Positions 61,046 to 64,000 of a stretch of 64,000 bases of DNA are shown here, one piece after another. The notes below the pieces were generated by a model. It saw only the letters and a list, made by a program, of their open reading frames with translations, was not told the origin of the DNA and ran no database searches. The stretch's first letter is position 1; each line of letters starts with the position of its first letter. This stretch comes from Streptomyces cavernae (GTDB lineage Bacteria; Actinomycetota; Actinomycetes; Streptomycetales; Streptomycetaceae), in contig NZ_ML137708.1 of the NCBI RefSeq assembly GCF_004023625.1, forward strand, positions 95,262-159,261, written 5' to 3'. Position numbers and translations under genes: made by a program.

Positions 61046-61190
61046 GCGGTGGGCGAAGATGCGCTGGCGGATCGAGCACGACTACCGCGAACTCAACCAC
61101 GGCGTCGGCCTGGACCGCTTCGAGGGCCGCACCTGGCGCGGCTGGCACCACCACGTCACCCTCGTCACCGCCGCCCAGGCAGTCCTCTCG
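61043..61190 (+). mobile_element. C-terminal scrap of an IS701-like transposase
   Basis: The short frame RWAKMRWRIEHDYRELNHGV then GLDRFEGRTWRGWHHHVTLV matches the C-terminal region of IS701-family transposases (WRIEHDYRELK...GLDHFEGR...GWHHH). Only about 50 residues remain, with no partner end seen. Confidence 0.65.
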
Positions 61191-61266
61191 CGGCCACGTC
61201 CAACGGCACGCGCCTGGTGCTGTGGAGATGCGGCAGCGGTGACAACCAGAAGTGGACGCTGAGTTA
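61191..61266 (+). pseudogene. C-terminal scrap of a ricin-B-lectin-type (CBM13) protein
   Basis: After the transposase scrap, a frame reading [24 protein letters not shown] and stop has the QxW repeat end typical of beta-trefoil (ricin B / CBM13) modules of secreted Streptomyces proteins. The rest of the gene is missing. Its stop codon meets the end of the convergent MMPL gene. Confidence 0.55.
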
Positions 61267-63543
61267 GCGGACGGGTCGGCCGACGGGATCCGGAGGGGCA
61301 GTGGGAGTCTCGCTGCCCTCCGGGTCCACCCGCGGCACGTACCGGTCGAGCCAGCGCGGGGTCCACCAGGCGTGGCGTCCCAGCAGGGTCATGACGGCCG
61401 GAACGAGCAGCAGCCGTACGATCGTCGCGTCGATGAGCACGCTCACCGCGAGCCCCAGTCCGAGCATCTTGACCACGATGTTGTCGCTCACGATGAACGC
61501 GGCGAAGACGCTGACCATGATGAGGGCGGCGCAGGTGATGACCCGTGCGGTGATCTCCAGGGCGTGCGCGACGGCGCCCTTCGCGTCACCGGTGCGCAGC
61601 CAGGCCTCGTGGACGCGGGACAGCAGGAAGATCTCGTAGTCCATGCTGAGTCCGAAGATGATGGCGAACATCATCATCGGCACATAGCTCTCGATGGGAA
61701 CCTTGCCGTTGACGCCCAACGCGGGTCCGCCCCAGCCCCATTGGAAGACGGCGACCACCACACCGTACGACGCGGCGATCGACAGGACGTTCAGCACTGC
61801 CGCCTTGACCGCCACGAGCGGGCCGCGGAAGACGATGACGATGATGATGAAGGCCAGCGCCACGACGACGGCGATGATCCAGGGCAGCCGGTCGGCGACG
61901 ATGTCACGGAAGTCGACCTGGGCGGCCGTCGTGCCGGTGACGTACCCCTTCGCCTCGGTTCCGGAGACGACGTCCGGCAGGGTGTCGTCCACCAGCCGGT
62001 TGTTCAGGTCGGTGGTGGTGGCGCTCTGCGGAGACTCCTCGGAGTAGACGGTGCCCACCAGCACGTCCCCGTCCTTGGTGGTGGTCAGGGGCGTGACGGT
62101 GGCGGCGCCGGGTACGTCCGCGAGTTGCTGCTCGGCCTTGGAGGCCAGGGCCGAGCGCTGGTCGGCGGGGACGTCCGTCTGGTCGATGACGACGGTCAGC
62201 GGACCGTTGGAGCCGGGGCCGAAGGCGTCGGTCATGATGTCGTACGCCCGCCGGTCGGTGAACGAGGTCGGGTCCGCGCCGTCGCCGATGTGACCGAGCT
62301 GGATGGAGAACACCGGGATCGCCAGCACGCCGAGCGTGACCACTCCCCCGGCCAGGAACCACCAGGGCCGCCGCTCCACCCGCTGGGCGTAGCGGTGCCA
62401 CGTGCCGTGGGCCTCGGCGCCGGGCGCCGCGTCCGCGTCCGTCTCGGCGACCGGGCGGCGCACGTGGTAGCGGTCGATACGGGTGCCGATGAGTCCGAGC
62501 AGGGCGGGAACGAGTGTGAGTGCGCCGGCGACGGCGGACACCACGGTGACGGCGGCGGCCAGTCCGAGCAGGCTGATGAAGGAGACCCCGGAGACGGACA
62601 GACCGGCCAGCGCGACGATCACGGTGGTGCCGGACACCAGTACGGCCCGTCCACTGGTGTCGGCTGCGCGGCCCGCGGCGCGCACCGGATCGGCACCGTT
62701 CATCAGGTTCTGCCGGTGCCGGGTGATCAGGAACAGGGCGTAGTCGATGCCGACGCCGAGCCCGATCATCGTGGCCAGGGTCGGCGACACGGTGGCGAAG
62801 GTGAACGCGGCCGCCAGCAGGCCGAGGACGGCCAGTCCGCCGACGACGCCGACCAGCGCGGTCAGCAGCGGCATACCCGCCGCGATGACGCTGCCGAAGC
62901 CCACCAGCAGGACGACGATGGCGACCGCGAACCCGATCAGCTCACTGATCCGGTCGTCGGGCGCGGGGCGGGCCAGTTCGCCGAGTGGTCCGCCGTACTC
63001 GACCTGGACGCCGGCCGACCGCAGCGGCTGGACCGACCGGTCCACGCCGTCGAGGTAGGAGTCCCCGAGCGTCGAGGGCTGCACGTCGAACCGCACGGTG
63101 ATGTACGCGGTCTTCGCGTCGGAGGACAGTGGACCGACGTTCTGCGAGGGCTGTGACGGCTGCGACCCCGACGGCGGGAGCGGGTTCTGCACGGAGAGCA
63201 CATGCGGCAGCTTCTGCAGATCGTCGACCGCCTGCGACATCTGCGAACCCGACGAGGTCAGCGGTTTGTCCTCGTCCCGGAGCACGATCTGGCTGCTGTA
63301 GCCCCCGGCGGCGGGATCGTGCGCCTTGAGGACGTCCAGCCCCTCCTCGGACTGGGTCCCCGGCAGCGAGAAGTTGTCCGAGTAGTCCCCGCCGAAGGCG
63401 TGGTTGAGGCTTTGCAGGGCGATCAGGGCGGCCAGCCACGCGATGATGACGATCAGGAAGTGCCGGGCGCACCATTCACCCAGGCGGCGCAGTCTTCCGC
63501 CCCTGGATTCGCCTCCCCCTGGAGTGGATTCGGCAGGCGACAC
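61264..63543 (-). CDS. MMPL family RND transporter
   Basis: A 759-residue efflux-type protein with two repeats: a first span ([20 protein letters not shown]), a large extracellular loop, five spans ([20 protein letters not shown] through [18 protein letters not shown]), then a second loop and five more spans ([19 protein letters not shown] onward). The [16 protein letters not shown] and [19 protein letters not shown] motifs carry the Asp/Tyr of MmpL-type proton relay. Exports lipids, drugs or siderophores in actinobacteria. ATG at 63543. Confidence 0.92.
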   Translation of the reverse strand: MSPAESTPGGGESRGGRLRRLGEWCARHFLIVIIAWLAALIALQSLNHAFGGDYSDNFSLPGTQSEEGLDVLKAHDPAAGGYSSQIVLRDEDKPLTSSGSQMSQAVDDLQKLPHVLSVQNPLPPSGSQPSQPSQNVGPLSSDAKTAYITVRFDVQPSTLGDSYLDGVDRSVQPLRSAGVQVEYGGPLGELARPAPDDRISELIGFAVAIVVLLVGFGSVIAAGMPLLTALVGVVGGLAVLGLLAAAFTFATVSPTLATMIGLGVGIDYALFLITRHRQNLMNGADPVRAAGRAADTSGRAVLVSGTTVIVALAGLSVSGVSFISLLGLAAAVTVVSAVAGALTLVPALLGLIGTRIDRYHVRRPVAETDADAAPGAEAHGTWHRYAQRVERRPWWFLAGGVVTLGVLAIPVFSIQLGHIGDGADPTSFTDRRAYDIMTDAFGPGSNGPLTVVIDQTDVPADQRSALASKAEQQLADVPGAATVTPLTTTKDGDVLVGTVYSEESPQSATTTDLNNRLVDDTLPDVVSGTEAKGYVTGTTAAQVDFRDIVADRLPWIIAVVVALAFIIIVIVFRGPLVAVKAAVLNVLSIAASYGVVVAVFQWGWGGPALGVNGKVPIESYVPMMMFAIIFGLSMDYEIFLLSRVHEAWLRTGDAKGAVAHALEITARVITCAALIMVSVFAAFIVSDNIVVKMLGLGLAVSVLIDATIVRLLLVPAVMTLLGRHAWWTPRWLDRYVPRVDPEGSETPTAPPDPVGRPVR

Positions 63544-63762
63544 GGGCGACTCCCTTGGAAGACGGCGGCGGCTGCCCTCATTTAACGCCGAGCTGATCGT
63601 TCCGGCCTGTCGAGCGTCGCCCGGACGGGCTCAGGCCGGACACCGGAGTCGGGTGTTTCGTATTGGTTGGCTCAGCCTGCTGGCGCGTGGGGCCCATGAG
63701 GCGTACGACAGGAGGACAAAGAGACCCGATCCGGGCCTCTCCTTCCAGCAGAGGAGAAATTC

Positions 63763-64000
63763 ATGACCACGCAGCAGCCCAAGGCCATGGCCCCCATGAC
63801 CAAGAAGATGCAGGAGTGCATCGACGCCTGCATGACCTGCCACAGCATGTGCGAGGAGACCATGAGCTCCTGCCTGCAGATGGGCGGCCAGGCACAGATG
63901 CAGATCATGCGGGCGCTCATCGACTGCACCGAGATGACCCGCATGTGCGCGGACATGATGATGCGCCGGTCGCCGATGGCGGCGGAGATGTGTCGGATGT
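63763..64000 (+). CDS. Cys-rich four-helix copper-binding protein (partial, runs off the window)
   Basis: GAGGAGAAATTC precedes the ATG. The visible 79 codons read MTTQQPKAMAPMTKKMQECIDACMT, CHSMCEETMSSCLQMG, ALIDCTEMTRMCADMMMRR: many Cys and Met in helical spacing (CxxxC, CxxC), as in DUF326 / Csp-like four-helix copper-storage proteins. The 3' end lies outside the window. Confidence 0.85.
   Translation, partial: MTTQQPKAMAPMTKKMQECIDACMTCHSMCEETMSSCLQMGGQAQMQIMRALIDCTEMTRMCADMMMRRSPMAAEMCRM

Overview
The window looks like chromosomal DNA of a high-GC actinomycete, almost certainly Streptomyces or a close relative. The base composition, GTG starts, 4-nt stop/start overlaps, a WhiB-like protein, a mycothiol-dependent formaldehyde dehydrogenase, F420-type oxidoreductases, streptogrisin-type protease and sugar ABC systems lacking their own ATPase all point that way. 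The mix of decayed genes, insertion-sequence scraps, short direct repeats and deletion scars suggests an accessory, perhaps arm-like, part of the chromosome. No rRNA, tRNA or CRISPR array was seen.

Layout. 1-6.5 kb: a C-terminally truncated acyl-CoA-dehydrogenase-like flavoprotein gene, then a tightly coupled operon of three tandem condensation-fold acyltransferases resembling the mycobacterial PapA1/PapA2 trehalose acyltransferases. 6.5-7.3 kb: a scar in which a MITE-like element joins a remnant of the repair gene ku to the tail of an FAD monooxygenase. 7.3-19.8 kb: housekeeping and stress genes (RNase HI, WhiB-like, DUF6479, FUSC exporter, SDR, an operon of a methyltransferase, CDGSH protein and haem-oxygenase-like protein, an Orn/Lys/Arg decarboxylase, Ppx/GppA, hemerythrin, VOC protein, alcohol dehydrogenase, F420/PPOX protein). 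20-26.5 kb: a ROK-regulated sugar ABC operon with a Gfo/Idh/MocA oxidoreductase. 26.5-38.2 kb: L,D-transpeptidase, LLM oxidoreductase, a membrane-tethered streptogrisin, hydrolases, a PucR-type regulator, mscR with a coupled metallo-hydrolase, an alpha/beta hydrolase behind a palindromic operator, and a second deletion scar (lysR fused head-to-head with a DMT transporter). 38.2-44.2 kb: a LacI-regulated glycoside hydrolase (clan GH-J type) plus sugar ABC operon. 44.4-54.6 kb: a second MITE copy, polX, a GGDEF-EAL protein, and a tandem Lrp-type regulator divergent from an Nramp / amidase / D-amino-acid-dehydrogenase-like operon. 54.6-61.3 kb: two partial IS4-like transposase copies bracket an IclR remnant and an ECF sigma / anti-sigma / ABC exporter operon whose last gene is cut by the insertion; next to it lies a mosaic of unrelated gene fragments. 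61.3-64 kb: an MMPL transporter and the start of a Cys-rich copper-binding protein.

The most distinctive features are the PapA-like acyltransferase trio, the two near-identical MITE copies (one with a clear CTAG duplication, one joining two unrelated broken genes), the lysR/EamA deletion scar, the repeat-encoded linker of the tandem Lrp regulator, and the IS-truncated sigma/ABC operon. All functional assignments come from reading motifs and remembered family features; no database search was run.
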